DNA of 64,000 nucleotides, taken from Symbiodinium natans. Its lineage: Eukaryota; Sar; Dinophyceae; Suessiales; Symbiodiniaceae. Positions 22,927 to 34,170 of the stretch are shown here, in pieces; within the stretch, counting starts at the first letter, position 1, and each line of letters opens with the position of its first letter. The stretch is from the NCBI GenBank assembly GCA_905221605.1, contig CAJNDS010002257.1, forward strand, positions 571,422 through 635,421, in the 5' to 3' direction. Under the pieces are notes generated by a model. It saw nothing but the letters and a program-made list of their open reading frames with translations, made no database searches and was not told where the DNA came from. The position numbers and the translations under genes were made by a program.

Positions 22927-25900
22927 CTAGTCTGACTAGTCTCTGACTGCTTCTCCGTTTGCTCTCCATGCTTGCGAGGGTGCACTCAATTTTGTGCATA
23001 CGATCGTACTTTTTCCATGCTGAGATTAGTCACACAGTCGAATGTATGATGGTGTTGAAGATTGTGAGGCTCAGCGCATAGCTATTTACTTTCACAATCT
23101 TCATCTTCATAGTCTTGTTCCTCCGCCAGCAACTGGTGGAAGATAGTGAGTTCTCAAAGGTGCTGAACGGTTCTGAACGCCATGGCTGGACCTGTGCCAG
23201 ACGCCGGACCCAAGGCCCGTCGATATAGGGCAGATACGCCAACGCCGGCGCAGGGCTGGACCTGGATAAAGTGGCAGCGCGAAACGAGAGAAGATTGAAT
23301 GGGTGCGGCAATAGAATCGTGAAGCACAAGACGTCGGTGCAAATCCTACATCGTGGTCCATCGCCAGAAGATCGCCCTTCATATCCGCTTGCGTGGCAAG
23401 GCGCAAGGCACAAGGTGTGCAGCTTCACCGGCTCGGCTCAGGACCGGCCCACCTGCAGACGCGTGGTCGAACAGCCGCAGGCGTCTGAGACCGAAGGCGA
23501 GCCGCAGGCGACAGGGCGGTACTCATCCAGCAGGGCCTCATCTTGTTTTGACCTGTCACCCCCCTCTGGGGGCAATGTCATTGAGCCGTCGCAGATGCCA
23601 TTGGCTACCTATGACCGCATCGATTCGTATTTCTGGGCGCTACTTACAAAGCTCGCGATGCATGCTGCGTGCGCGAGGAGAAGCTTGTGAACGCCCTTCC
23701 GCAACGTGGCAATCTGGCTGTCGACAATTGAGATCATACTGAATGGTACTTCCAGTCTTGTACCGCAGCGCCCAAGCATGTGCATGTGCACACCGGTCCC
23801 CCGCTACTGACGCAGCCATTGAAGCCATTGAAGCCATTGAAAGTGCAGTGTGTCTCGCACGTCGCTTGCAACTTTTCCTTCTTGCTGCTCCGATCAGGCT
23901 GCGTGCGTAAGTTATATTTAGCTGGCATCTAACTCAGGGCCAATCTGACGGCTGAGTTAACATTAGCGTGTGTATGCCTTGCATATATGAAGGCAAAAAA
24001 GGAGCGCCCCGCACCTGCGTGTAGTTCCTTGTTGAATCGTCTGACTTGAAATGTAGATGATCAGTTTTTTCTCGACGTGTCCTAACTTTGTACGCCTCCT
24101 CCGTTGCACAAGTCATTAAGTGGCCTCACCGGAAGGCACTAGCAGTGCTACCGTGGGCCACGTTGTTTCAAACACAAGAAAGGGTGTGTGTGTGTGTGCA
24201 GTGTATTCTGCGTTAGGGCTTGCTGCTGGTAATCGTCTGCCCATTGGAGTCTAGGTGACGTCAACCCATTCTGTTCACTGCTGGGGCAAATGATGGCAAA
24301 TGGCCTGGTCCAAACACAAGGTCAAAATGATTGTTTTCATGGGTTACTGGTGCCGGGTTAGAAGGGTAGAATCATCCGCTGGCCAAGAAGTGTGCCGTTC
24401 GGTGCAATGTTGTGCCACGTTTTTGAGAGCAGCTGTTTGACAATTCTCCGCATGTCCGGCTGGTTCCGCGGCCCGAAGTCCCTAGAGTTTTGCAGGTGCC
24501 ACGGTTCGGATTGTCAGGTTTCGTGCCGAATCTCACCAAGCGGAACGCTCATGATCAGTTCATGCATCTTTTTGTACCTTGCTCGAAAACACACGGCCGC
24601 ATGAAAAGAGCAAGCGCCAGCGAAGAAAACATGACTGCGTTCATTGTGTTCCAGGTATAGGCATTGGTCCCGGCGGCAAAAAATCCGTGGAGGGTAGCAC
24701 GGCCATGCGACTTGGAGTTGCACAAAACCATTCATGTTTCGAAGTTACTTGGGCGCATCGGCTTAGCTGAGGTTCATGACTTGCTTCGTATCCTGGCTGG
24801 AGTGGCCATCTTTTGCGTAACATGATCAGGAACCTTCCGGGGCTCCTTTATCTAAGGTCTTCGGCTGCACATTGTTCAGCCCTGTTCACTTGCGAGAATA
24901 CGCTGTGGCGATTGGCTCGCTGGTTGCCACTCTCACGGAGCTCTACGAACCATTTGGCATCAATGACAATGCACTTCGCACAGCATCAGTCCACGGTACG
25001 CGAGACCATGTGGGAAGTGAGCCATAGTGAGTGCACCAGAGGACGTCACCTGAGGTGACCATTCCGTTGCTGAGCATCTTGATCGAATAGTCATTGTCAT
25101 AGTCGCCTCTGTTGCATCAGAGGGATTTTTCCATGTACCACGTGCATCGGCGCTCTCAATCTCAGGTGGTGTAGCGCTGACCTTTGGCTTCGCGCGGACA
25201 TACTCCTGCGAGCCTGCACGAAGTCCTTTGTTGTGGTACTTGTAAGGTGTTGAGTACCTTGAGTAGCTAAGTAGCTTGTGGTGTCCAGTGGCTGGGACAA
25301 GAAGGAGGCTAAATTGGCGTCCTTGAAGATACTTAGCTTGCCTTCAGCCTGCTCGGAGCTTGCTCTCAACTTGCTTTCATGCCCTCCCCGAACTCATGCC
25401 AAAACAATTGGCGCACGAGGAGAGGGGGACACGGATAGTCAGCTTCCGTCCCGCACAGTGTATGTTGCAGAGAATGAAATTAATATGAGCGAGAGCGTAG
25501 CAAAGAGCTCCGGAAGAGTGCGAATCACTTGCGAGTTGTTTGCTTCTAACAGCGGAGACGGAGACAGCAGGTCACCACACAGCGCTCTGAAAGCACAGCA
25601 TCTGCACTGTGCATCCGCACTTCTCTGACTCTGCGATTGTGCATTCATCACCCACCGTGCAACGCATCTCCTGTCTGCCGCATTTGTGCTCAACGGTCAA
25701 CGTTGGTTTTTGGTTTTTGCTAAGCAGGCTAAGCACAGCTCAAATGAGCTCATGGGCTTACAGAGCTCGCATCGCTCTCGCGTTTCCCCGCGAGCAGGTG
25801 GCTTGGTGGTGGCTTTGGGCAGCATCTTGCATAGCATTGGCAGCATTGGCAGCATGTTCGGGGCATTGCGCCGGTGAGGGTGACGGGTTTCAGTGTAGAG

Positions 25901-26249
25901 CTGCGTCGGTGCGTTGATCTGATCCGTCTTTGGCTCAGCACACACACGTCTTGAAGCCTTCCATCGAAGCGACATCGTCGGAGGCCATGGGCTGGGGGTA
26001 GGGCGGGCTGCAGACGTTTGTCTTCGACGGGAGTTGCAGGCAATGGCTGCTGGTCAGGGACAGGATCCGACCCTTGAGGCCTCCCAGCTAAGTTTGAGAC
26101 GAACCGTGGTGTGTAAAGTGCTTCATGATATTCAGAGTGCGTAAATTTTACATTTCAACCAACTTGTTCTTCAACTCCTGTTGTGCTTTTGAGGCGGCCA
26201 AGTCCGGAAAGAAGACGAAGGACACCCAGGGAGCCGGGACATGGGGGAC
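22927..26249. other. Non-coding stretch, no supported gene
   Basis: Frames up to 139 codons on both strands without motifs. A GT microsatellite lies at about 24183-24198. Confidence 0.5.
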
Positions 26250-26330
26250 CCTGCGCGTTGCACTCGTTGCACTCGTTGCGCTCGTTGCACGCGTTGCACG
26301 CCTTGCACGCGTTGCGTTGCATTGCTTGCT
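26250..26330. repeat. GTTGCACTC/GTTGCACGC minisatellite
   Basis: About eight degenerate 9-bp units of GTTGCACTC, GTTGCGCTC and GTTGCACGC. Confidence 0.85.
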
Positions 26331-29300
26331 GCATATGTCGTTGTTTATAGTGGTGCAATGTTGCAAAGTGGGCATCACAAACTGAGAGCATGTGCAGAAG
26401 TATGTGGAAGTATGTGGATATTCTATTTCTGCTGCGAGGTGAGTGGAAAGGGTGCGGTCACTGCAAAAGCGACAGGTGCCCGACGAAGTTTTTGCATGAG
26501 TTTCAATTGTAGCCACGCCAAAGCGACGTGAGCAACAGTTTGAAGCCAGAAGCCTTGCCGGGCCAGGTCCCATCTTCATGCCCCCGCAGGTGTCATCTAC
26601 ATACTGTGGAAGAGAGCGCTGGAGAGTGAGAGGGCAGGGCTGTCTCAAATCCCATGGTGCAGGCGGTGATTCAGCCCACTGTGCAGGTCCTCGACCTCAG
26701 CTCTGACAGTGCAAATCAAAATGTAACCAGCCATGGCATAAGTCGCTAGAAGTAACCAAGTAGGAGCGTCTCCTGCTTCTCATCTTCACTGAATTATTCT
26801 GGAATTTCTGGAGGTGCCTCGGCACTTCCCTGGTCACTTCATGCCGCACAGGTGCCAGCCCTGACAGTCCTTAGAGATGCAATGGGTACGCAATGCCTCT
26901 CAATGCCTCTCAATGCCTCTTTGAAGCCCTTGGAGTCAGACAGACATGTGCTGGGAAGGCAAAGTGTATCAAGTGTACTTGTCGGTTCATGTTACTAGCG
27001 CCAGGGCGTAGGCCCAGGATAGCGACTGCATGGAGGGGCATGGAAAGGCCAGGCAGATCGGGTCAGACACCTACAAAACAGTCGCGTCGAGTATCATTGG
27101 AGGGCTCGCCTTTAGAAAAGCGCGTAGTGCCTAAATGCCCGCAGAGAAGCCCGCGGAGAGTCCAGGCGAGTATCCTGCCCACCCCCAAAGAATCCAGCAG
27201 AGAGATTCCCAGAGAAGCCCGCAAGAATGCTGCCGAGTATCCCTGAAGTGGCTACTGTCTGAGAATTCCGTGGAGGGTCCCGCCCCGGAAGCCTGCGGCG
27301 AAGTATCCGTAATTATTCGTTTGGCGACGGCAAGATGACTCCCGCGCTAGGTAGCTGGGGATGATCGGGGTCGACCAAAAAGGGGGGGATATGTGTGTGT
27401 GTGTGTTTTTGCCTCGTTCTCTGGTCTCCTGGTCCGTTGGTCTCTTTGTCAAATTGTTCAATACAACCATCCCGAAATAGCCCAGAAGGATCCACAATGA
27501 TCAGGATGTATCTGAGAATACAACGATGCCAATTGGTATTGGCCCAAGACTGGACAGAGCTGGCTGGGGAAGATGATTAGTCGGTTCTGAGTGTTGTGAT
27601 TGTTACACCGATTGTCGCAAGCGGAGCGATCTCGTGGTTTTAGCCTCCTGGTCGGGCCTGCGGAGTCGCAGTGAGCGGAGTCGCAGTGAAGCTACTTAAC
27701 ATGGTGGAAACAGCTGTGTGGTGAACATGACATGGTTGTTGCGGACACGAGGGCTGCCAACAGGGCTGCCACGGGGGCTGCAGTGAGATCGCCGAGGATT
27801 GTCCGGGAATTTCAACAACACCCCCTGATTATTGAGCCCAATGCCAACATATCAACATCTGTGGATGCTGAATGCTATGATGTCATGTATGTGACTCGAG
27901 ACTGGGTCAGTGCCCGAGTGCCCAGAACCGCTAGAAGGATTCAGCATTAACTGCATGTGGAGCATTGAATGTTTCATTGTGGCGGAGCTTCGGCTTTTGA
28001 ATCCAAAGGAGTGGGAGAGAATACTTGACTTTGGAGTGGGAGAATTTGGCAGCAAGACCAAAGTGTTTCCTCCTGAAACAATGCACAAGCCACTTGCCAA
28101 GCGATTGATGGACGAAATGGAAACGTCGGCAAATGCCATTGGTGATGTCGTGGCTGAAGCGTCACCAGCTGTCTGGCACGTATGACAATCAGCGGCCAGA
28201 AAGCGAGAGCCACGAATGCGCTGAATGAATTCATCTTGCTCAAAAAAACAGGAGCCATGTTGAGAGTTGAGAGTTGACAGTGACATATGAGAGGACGACT
28301 TGTAGACCGATTGACAAGGGCTTACAGCATGAGTTGATCCACGTCCCGCCGCCCAAGCTCCCGTGGACCACTTTCAAGAATCCTTGTAGCGCCGCTTGGT
28401 AGAACCTAGACCCCAGAGGTTTTTGGGAGACAGCATCCTAAATTCATTCCGGACCAGTGAAGTGTGCAAGAGAAGCTGAAGAGGCAAACGTTGACGCCAA
28501 AAGTAACTCGGATTTGAGTGAAAAAGGTGAAAAAGTTCCGATTCTGCGAAAGAGATACTCTCCGACGAGGGTTTTCTCTCAGCCCTCGGAACCTTCGATG
28601 TGGGGAAGCTTGGTTCGGTGGCTGAGATTCTGTGAGATTCTCTATGAGATTCCGCAGAGATTCTGTGTGAGGCTGTGTAACCACTGGAACCTGCAGGGTT
28701 GGTGCAAGAAGGCTGAGGTGCGGGAGAAATCGGCGCTTGGGGCCGTTTATGTTTGAAAAGGTCTAATGGCTGCTTTCCACTTGCTTTCCAGACCTGCACC
28801 TTCGCGCACGGGATTGAGGAGTTGCACCCAGACGCACTGTTGCTCAGAGAAGGGAAAGTGACTCAGTAATGACGGGGCAGAGTTTTCGGGCGTGTCTCCA
28901 TGTGCTCTCATGCTGTCGAAGGTTCAAGCACAGTTGCTTCAGCAGAAGTGCTGCTCTCAGCCCTGGCTTTCATTAGCAGAATCGCAGTGGCAGGTGCCTG
29001 GTGGTTGAGAGGAAGCAGACTGATGCAGAGTAATCGGCACCCTGAAAACCCTCTGACGGCTGTTGTTAGAGCTTTCCGTTGTATTGTGTTGTCGTGCAGT
29101 AACTAATAGTATAGAGTGTACTTGCATAGTCGTTTGTTCATTATCAAGGCCGGGCATGCCGCCGCCGACGGTGGATGCCTCGAGAGTACACGCCCTCCTC
29201 CCCACACTGTAGTGATGCAGCAAGTCTTCAAAGGTGACCAAAGATGGCCGCTTGGTCGTCAGCCGCCTAAAGTCCTTTGCGTGCACATCTCTTGCGCAGC

Positions 29301-29390
29301 TCCAGTTGGGTTCTCCCAGTTCCCCCTAGTGCCTGAAAGCACAGGTCCACGGCGCAAGCGCCGTGTCAAAGCCTGCTGGAAAGGTGCCGC
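26331..29390. other. Mostly non-coding, one exon-like frame
   Basis: The plus frame 27910-28185 (91 codons) has a balanced amino-acid composition, with segments such as LLNPKEWERILDFGVGEF, and is preceded by a 27732-27950 frame. It could be a remnant or an exon, but I do not recognise it. A 144-codon minus frame overlaps it. A GT run lies at about 27390-27406. Confidence 0.35.
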
Positions 29391-29434
29391 CTATCTATAT
29401 ATCTCTATATATACCTATATATATACATATATAT
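29391..29434. repeat. AT-rich microsatellite
   Basis: Imperfect TATA/CTATA units. Confidence 0.85.
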
Positions 29435-29514
29435 GCTACACCCCCCCATGGACCTACCTCTTCTTCGACTTTTCTGCACGTACCGGCCTCGGGGTGAAGG
29501 TCTCCTTGTAAAAT

Positions 29515-29940
29515 TGACATCGGTTTTGCCGATTTTTTTGAAAGCCCGCCTTCGAAAACATTGGTTTTCCCGATGTTTTTCGAAGCCCACCCTCCAAAAA
29601 CATCGGTAACACCGATGTTTTGTGAACCCATGCTCCGAAAACCTCGCAAAAACCAATAAACACCATTAACAACCATGATCCTCCAAACTACTCGGCCGGC
29701 CACCCCAGCCACTAGTCTCGAAAATCATGGATTCTATGGTTTTTTATTGGATTGTTGCGATGTTTCGGGATCATGGGTTCACTACACATCGGTTTTGCCG
29801 ATGTTTTTGAAAGCCGGCCTTCGAAAAACATTGGTGTTGCCGATCTTTTTGAAAGCCTGCCTTCGAAAAGGCATTGGTTTTACCGATGTTTTCTGGACCC
29901 ACGTTCCGAAAACCTCGCACAAACCGATAAAAACCATAAA
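29515..29940. repeat. Duplicated block built of ACATCGGT...CCGATGT units
   Basis: Two direct copies of about 150 bp (29515-29664 and 29784-29935) are each made of three 50-55 bp units. A unit contains an inverted pair (ACATCGGTTTTGCCGATGT) followed by TTTTTGAAAGCC and a CTTCGAAA-type motif. Open frames on both strands show a repeating peptide because of this structure. Confidence 0.8.
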
Positions 29941-30128
29941 AGGGTGTCAAGGTTATAAGCCTTAACTTAGAACCTTATGGGGTTCAGGTTAAGAGGTTTA
30001 GGCCTTAATATTTAGGCATTTAAATTAAACCTACGCCCATGGAGTTTAATCTTAAGGGGCCTAAACACTTAACCTTTAAGCCCTATGGGCTATAGGGTTA
30101 AGGTTTAAAGGTTTAAACCTTAAGGGTC
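29941..30128. repeat. Degenerate TTTAGGG-like satellite, left part
   Basis: The text is dominated by TTTAGGC, TTAAGGGT, CCTTAA and CCTAAA words and carries phrases found again right of copia-1, such as ACGCCCAT(G/A)GAGTTTAA and GCTATAGGGTT. Copia-1 starts at its last base. It resembles decayed telomeric or subtelomeric sequence. Confidence 0.75.
30124..30128. repeat. Target-site duplication GGGTC (left)
   Basis: Matches 39755-39759 exactly and flanks both LTR ends. Confidence 0.9.
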
Positions 30129-30409
30129 TGTCCGGTTGGAGACCGGTGGTTATGTGATGCAGAGGGATTCGAAGCCATGGCATGAGATCGCAGCACTCCC
30201 AATTTTCAAGAACGCAACATCGAAAGTAAGATATGCTGTACATAGGACCCTTGCCTGTTATGCCACTTGATCGCCTTCATTGCCTTCATAGCTTTCATGG
30301 CCTTCATGGCTTCATGGCCTTCATGGCCTTCAGGCTTCTTTACACGTGTGGCTCATTCGGACCTGGTCCTCATAGCTGCAATGCGGTGGTGACATGTTTC
30401 ACACCAACA
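30129..30409 (-). repeat. Copia-1 3' LTR (downstream in transcription)
   Basis: 281 bp, TG...CA. Identical to 39474-39754 except A instead of G in CTCAT(A/G)GCTGC. It contains a short CTTCATGGC-type tandem repeat at about 30270-30330. Confidence 0.95.
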
Positions 30410-30418
30410 CTCCTCCTT
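30410..30418 (-). promoter_or_regulatory. Polypurine tract of copia-1
   Basis: Minus-strand AAGGAGGAG directly abuts the 3' LTR, the expected position of the plus-strand primer for reverse transcription. Confidence 0.8.
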
Positions 30419-30541
30419 GATTCAAGCCTTCGGCTATGAATCACCAGAAAAGAGCGTCACCACACGGCGTCCTTTCGTGGATCCATCGTTGTACACTTGC
30501 ACTCCATGCAAGCTAACATGCAAAGTTTGGAGGTCTCGCCA

Positions 30542-31744
30542 TCATCCATCGCGATTTTTCACGAACAAGGGCTTTGTCCTACTGCAAAAATTGCAGAGCT
30601 GTATCGTCCGGACACGCGATGTAGCTAAGCGAAATCCTTGGCATGTAGGCGATGTGTGGCAAGTTCCAAGACCACTCTCTGTCATGTAGATCTGCTCCGA
30701 ACGCTCATAACGATCATCTGCCACTGGAACCTCTACTCGAACTGTTCTCTCACGCACTTCCGGTACATGCACAATTCTCTCACGCACCTGTGGTACATGA
30801 ACGATACGTTCTTCAGGTTCCCAGGGCAAAGTCTGGATGGCCACCGATCGCCTTGTAGTTCTTGTAGTGCTCGTTGTTGAACTCATTGCCACGCTCATCG
30901 CACCGCTGACAAGGTCTTGCACTGCCTTGTCCGCATCATCATTGGTCCGCTCGAAGACTTTCTCCACTTCTGCTTCGGCTGCCAATTGAGCAAGCTGACG
31001 GAGCCTCTTAATTTTCCGGTCTCTCTTAGTCCCGAAAAATTTATTCCAGCACCATGTTCCAGACCATTTTGCCAACTCCCAACATGCTACAGCAACCACG
31101 CATGACATTGACAGCAGGAGTATCAACTCCATCGTTCCAGTCGTTGCTAATGGTTCCTTCTCGTAGGAGCTTGTTCCGGTCTGTCTCGCTTCCACTCCAA
31201 TTGACTTGATTGCAGTCATCGCCAGCACCAAATCGCACAGACGGAGGTCCTCTGCAGCATGCATACGATCCAACTCAGGTATCCCAAACATTGCCCAAAG
31301 TCGCAGCAGTTCCATCAGCCTTGCCTTCGGGTGCAGTTTTGTTGGTAAATCGGCCAATTGCAGATCACCAGGGATATGTTTGACAGTCAGGTCATGCGAT
31401 GCGACTCTGTCTATCACGTATGCATGCCTTATCCGAAGGTGTCTTGTTCTCCATGACCCCGGGGCACCATTCAAGATGCTTCCTGCCGCAGAGTTGTCGA
31501 TCCTCAGCTCCCGGGGAACAGGCGCTGAGCAGATCTCCTCCAAGATTGCACCAACTGATTCCAAGAGCAATGCACAAGTAGCACTTTCCATCAACTCTGC
31601 TTCGCAAACGGACATGCTCACCATCGGCTGTCTACTGCGACAGGGGATCTTCCAATGACAATTGTACTTGCACCAAAGCTTCTTCCGCCAAATGGAGCAA
31701 AGGACGCATCCGAAAATCCTACGAGGGTTACCCCAAAACCACAC
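30542..31744 (-). CDS. Copia-1 RNase H and C-terminal extension
   Basis: In-frame continuation of Pol after a frame change near 31620-31640. RNase H acidic residues are visible: E50 (VCEAEL), D83 (RIDNSAAG) and D131 (LADLPTK), with the copia-typical GSWRTRHLRIRHAY (96-109). After RNase H come a membrane segment (about 204-224), a basic and then coiled-coil-like stretch (236-275), three ERIVHVPxVR-like repeats (312-340) and a Cys/His motif (C362-H363, C368, C384-x2-C387). Such a membrane-plus-Cys/His tail is not part of a standard copia Pol. Copia-3 carries a similar tail. The first 30 codons overlap the RT frame and are probably not used. Confidence 0.85.
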   Translation of the reverse strand: MWFWGNPRRIFGCVLCSIWRKKLWCKYNCHWKIPCRSRQPMVSMSVCEAELMESATCALLLESVGAILEEICSAPVPRELRIDNSAAGSILNGAPGSWRTRHLRIRHAYVIDRVASHDLTVKHIPGDLQLADLPTKLHPKARLMELLRLWAMFGIPELDRMHAAEDLRLCDLVLAMTAIKSIGVEARQTGTSSYEKEPLATTGTMELILLLSMSCVVAVACWELAKWSGTWCWNKFFGTKRDRKIKRLRQLAQLAAEAEVEKVFERTNDDADKAVQDLVSGAMSVAMSSTTSTTRTTRRSVAIQTLPWEPEERIVHVPQVRERIVHVPEVRERTVRVEVPVADDRYERSEQIYMTESGLGTCHTSPTCQGFRLATSRVRTIQLCNFCSRTKPLFVKNRDG

Positions 31745-34170
31745 CTATGAGTACCACCTACTGCTGTTGCTTCGGGATACTTGTTGTTCTTGCTGTTGCT
31801 GCTGCTGCTGCTGCTTGGACTCGTCATTGACTGGTGGTCGCCTCGGATCTGCACGGACTTTGGTGACTGGTGATCGCCTCGGATCTGCTCGGACTTTGGT
31901 GACTGGTGATCGCCTAGGATCTGCTTGGACTTTGGAGACCGCCCATCCACTCGGAGTTTGAGGCCAGCTGTTGCATTCAAGTAGGCGAGAACCTTTAAAC
32001 CAGTCCGATACACCAGGCACGGTTGTTTTGAGACCATTGACGACATGAAATTGGTGACATAGAGGATATCAGGTCTGGTACGGCACGATAGCCATAAACA
32101 CTCTCCTGTCATTTTTTGGCTTCTTCGAAGTTCTTCTTCTGAGAAGTTCTCCTCGTCCTTTGTGATGTCGGTATCACAAATCCACTCCTTCGGACAGGGC
32201 AAACCTGCTACAGCATCTTCACATAGGCCATACGATCGAACCAGATTTTCCACATATCCAGCTTGTCCCAAGGAAAACGTGCCATCTTCATACTGGCGCA
32301 GCTCCATACCCAAGTAGCGGATGCCCCCAGGTTGATTGGCATATTCCAGTTGAGCACATGGCCACTGTTTACTGATCCACCCATGCACGAGGTCCACGGT
32401 TTCAGCCTTCCCCAGGTAGAGCAGGTCATCAACATACGTCACGATGATGCCATAGAGCGTGTCGCCACTCTCTTCTTCCAGGATTATCAGCCACATTTCC
32501 GAGTCTGATCTCAGCTGCTTCAATCGTAGTTGTCCCTTGTGATGCTGAATCCTCAACGTTCTCAAGACATCAGTGCGATAGCTTGCCCAAAGCGCTGGAC
32601 TCTCGCGAAGTCCATATAGAGGACGCTTTACAAGGAAGATCTCCTCCGAGGTGATGAACCCACCCTGCTGTAGTATCTTTGGTGCCAAGACGCCGTAGGA
32701 GGGTTTATCAGAGGGCCAAATAGCAAGGAGAAAGGCACCGGTGATGTCCGTCGAACCAGCTCTCCATCCTGCAAGGGTAGCTATACAGAGGGCCACTCTT
32801 AGGCTTTCGGCAGTAGCTCCAGAAGCGTATAGCAAGTCCTTCACATGGTCGTGCTCCAGGTCGATACGATTCCCGCATATCACCATACGAGCTTTACGCT
32901 TCCATCGTGGTGCCATAGGACTGGATGAAGTAGGTCGTGGTTCATTAACTGGCTTGATCGTGAACACCATCTTTCCCGGTACCAGTCGTAAACGACCTTC
33001 ACCCTCCAGCCGTCGAGCCTCGTCCATGCTTATCCTCTCTAGGGCCCCTGTGTTCTTTTCCAAGTTCTGCAGCTCCTTGCCAATCGCCTCCATCCATTTC
33101 TCGAGGTTCTGCTTGACCTGTTCCAATGGCACATCCAGGGTCACTTTCAAGTCCTCCTTAAGGTTGTTCAGGTGCTCCTCCACATCTGCCACCTTATTTT
33201 CCGCAGTGAGGTTCGCGACCTTCAGGAAAACCTTCTGAACATTGTCCCGAGCGACATTGATCCTCGAATTAGAGTCCTCCAGCATGTCCCTCAAGGTTTG
33301 ACGAAGTTGTTTGGCTTCCTCCATAGCTTCTTGGCTGACAATGGCTAGCTCCTCCCGGAGTATCTCCTCCTCAGCCAGGAAGTCCTCCAACCATGCCGAA
33401 CGTTGTTGCAAACGTTCAATCACCTCCTCCTGAAGGTTGTCAATTTCTTCCAAGGCTAACTGGATCTCCGAAGGGACCTCCTCTTTGTCGACACCCATCC
33501 TGAATGTCACTGCATCCACATTCTTGTCCTGAGGAACCATTCCAATCATCGCAAGCATCGGTTGGAGTGACGTACTCATCGCTTCTCTCGGCTGCGCCCA
33601 GGTGTCCGGTACGTTGAACCCCAGGTCATTCAGGGCCTCTCTGGAATCCAGACCAAGGTTACTTGTCCTGGGTGTATACAATGTAACCACCAACCTTCTT
33701 CCCTTCCAGGGTTCTGTTTGGTGATACCGTCGTGGTCCGAAGCAGATCGGCTCACCTGGTTGTAGTTCTCGAACACGGCCACGCCTCCACTCTCCAGATG
33801 GTACCTTCCTCCATTCGTCATCTAAGGTGAACTCCTGTGGCATTGATTCCACCCAAACTCCACCTCCTTCGCAGAAATCCAAAGGAACCAAAACGTTTTC
33901 CCGATGCGGTTCGTTGTGGCTATCCCGGTGCATCCCCATTCCAGCATCATCCGCCACGATCAATGAGGTGAAGTTATTGTGGCCCGTGTACACGGAGATG
34001 GCCTTGGTGAAATACAGGGTTGTCCACGGATTCATTCTGGTAGATGTCAACATTCCGGCTACTCCACCATGGGTAAATTGGCCTGTTTCCGCACATGCCC
34101 CTGTTCTCCGTGTACCTCGCTTCTTCGGATTCTGGACGTTGGAGGTAGTAGAGGTCGTAGATGTTCCCAT
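31618..34170 (-). CDS. Copia-1 2OG-Fe(II)-oxygenase-like domain plus reverse transcriptase
   Basis: Residues about 50-170 hold an oxygenase-like signature: H81-R-D83 (MGMHRDSHN), GGGVWVES (102-109), then H150-x3-P-x2-G-R-R159 followed by LVVTLYTPR. That is HxD...H...R, the iron and 2-oxoglutarate ligands of the double-stranded beta-helix oxygenases. Residues 222-375 are highly charged and probably coiled coil. The copia RT follows: RMVICGN (427-433), TDITGAFL (D474), PLYGLRESPALW (516-527), YVDD (578-581), RYLGMEL (617-623) and GFSDASFAP (817-825) opening RNase H. A 31-codon tandem region with GDHQSPKS units lies at 748-780. The frame ends at 31618 and RNase H continues in another frame. RT identity is certain; oxygenase activity is an inference from motifs. 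Confidence 0.9.
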   Translation of the reverse strand: MGTSTTSTTSNVQNPKKRGTRRTGACAETGQFTHGGVAGMLTSTRMNPWTTLYFTKAISVYTGHNNFTSLIVADDAGMGMHRDSHNEPHRENVLVPLDFCEGGGVWVESMPQEFTLDDEWRKVPSGEWRRGRVRELQPGEPICFGPRRYHQTEPWKGRRLVVTLYTPRTSNLGLDSREALNDLGFNVPDTWAQPREAMSTSLQPMLAMIGMVPQDKNVDAVTFRMGVDKEEVPSEIQLALEEIDNLQEEVIERLQQRSAWLEDFLAEEEILREELAIVSQEAMEEAKQLRQTLRDMLEDSNSRINVARDNVQKVFLKVANLTAENKVADVEEHLNNLKEDLKVTLDVPLEQVKQNLEKWMEAIGKELQNLEKNTGALERISMDEARRLEGEGRLRLVPGKMVFTIKPVNEPRPTSSSPMAPRWKRKARMVICGNRIDLEHDHVKDLLYASGATAESLRVALCIATLAGWRAGSTDITGAFLLAIWPSDKPSYGVLAPKILQQGGFITSEEIFLVKRPLYGLRESPALWASYRTDVLRTLRIQHHKGQLRLKQLRSDSEMWLIILEEESGDTLYGIIVTYVDDLLYLGKAETVDLVHGWISKQWPCAQLEYANQPGGIRYLGMELRQYEDGTFSLGQAGYVENLVRSYGLCEDAVAGLPCPKEWICDTDITKDEENFSEEELRRSQKMTGECLWLSCRTRPDILYVTNFMSSMVSKQPCLVYRTGLKVLAYLNATAGLKLRVDGRSPKSKQILGDHQSPKSEQIRGDHQSPKSVQIRGDHQSMTSPSSSSSSNSKNNKYPEATAVGGTHRCGFGVTLVGFSDASFAPFGGRSFGASTIVIGRSPVAVDSRW

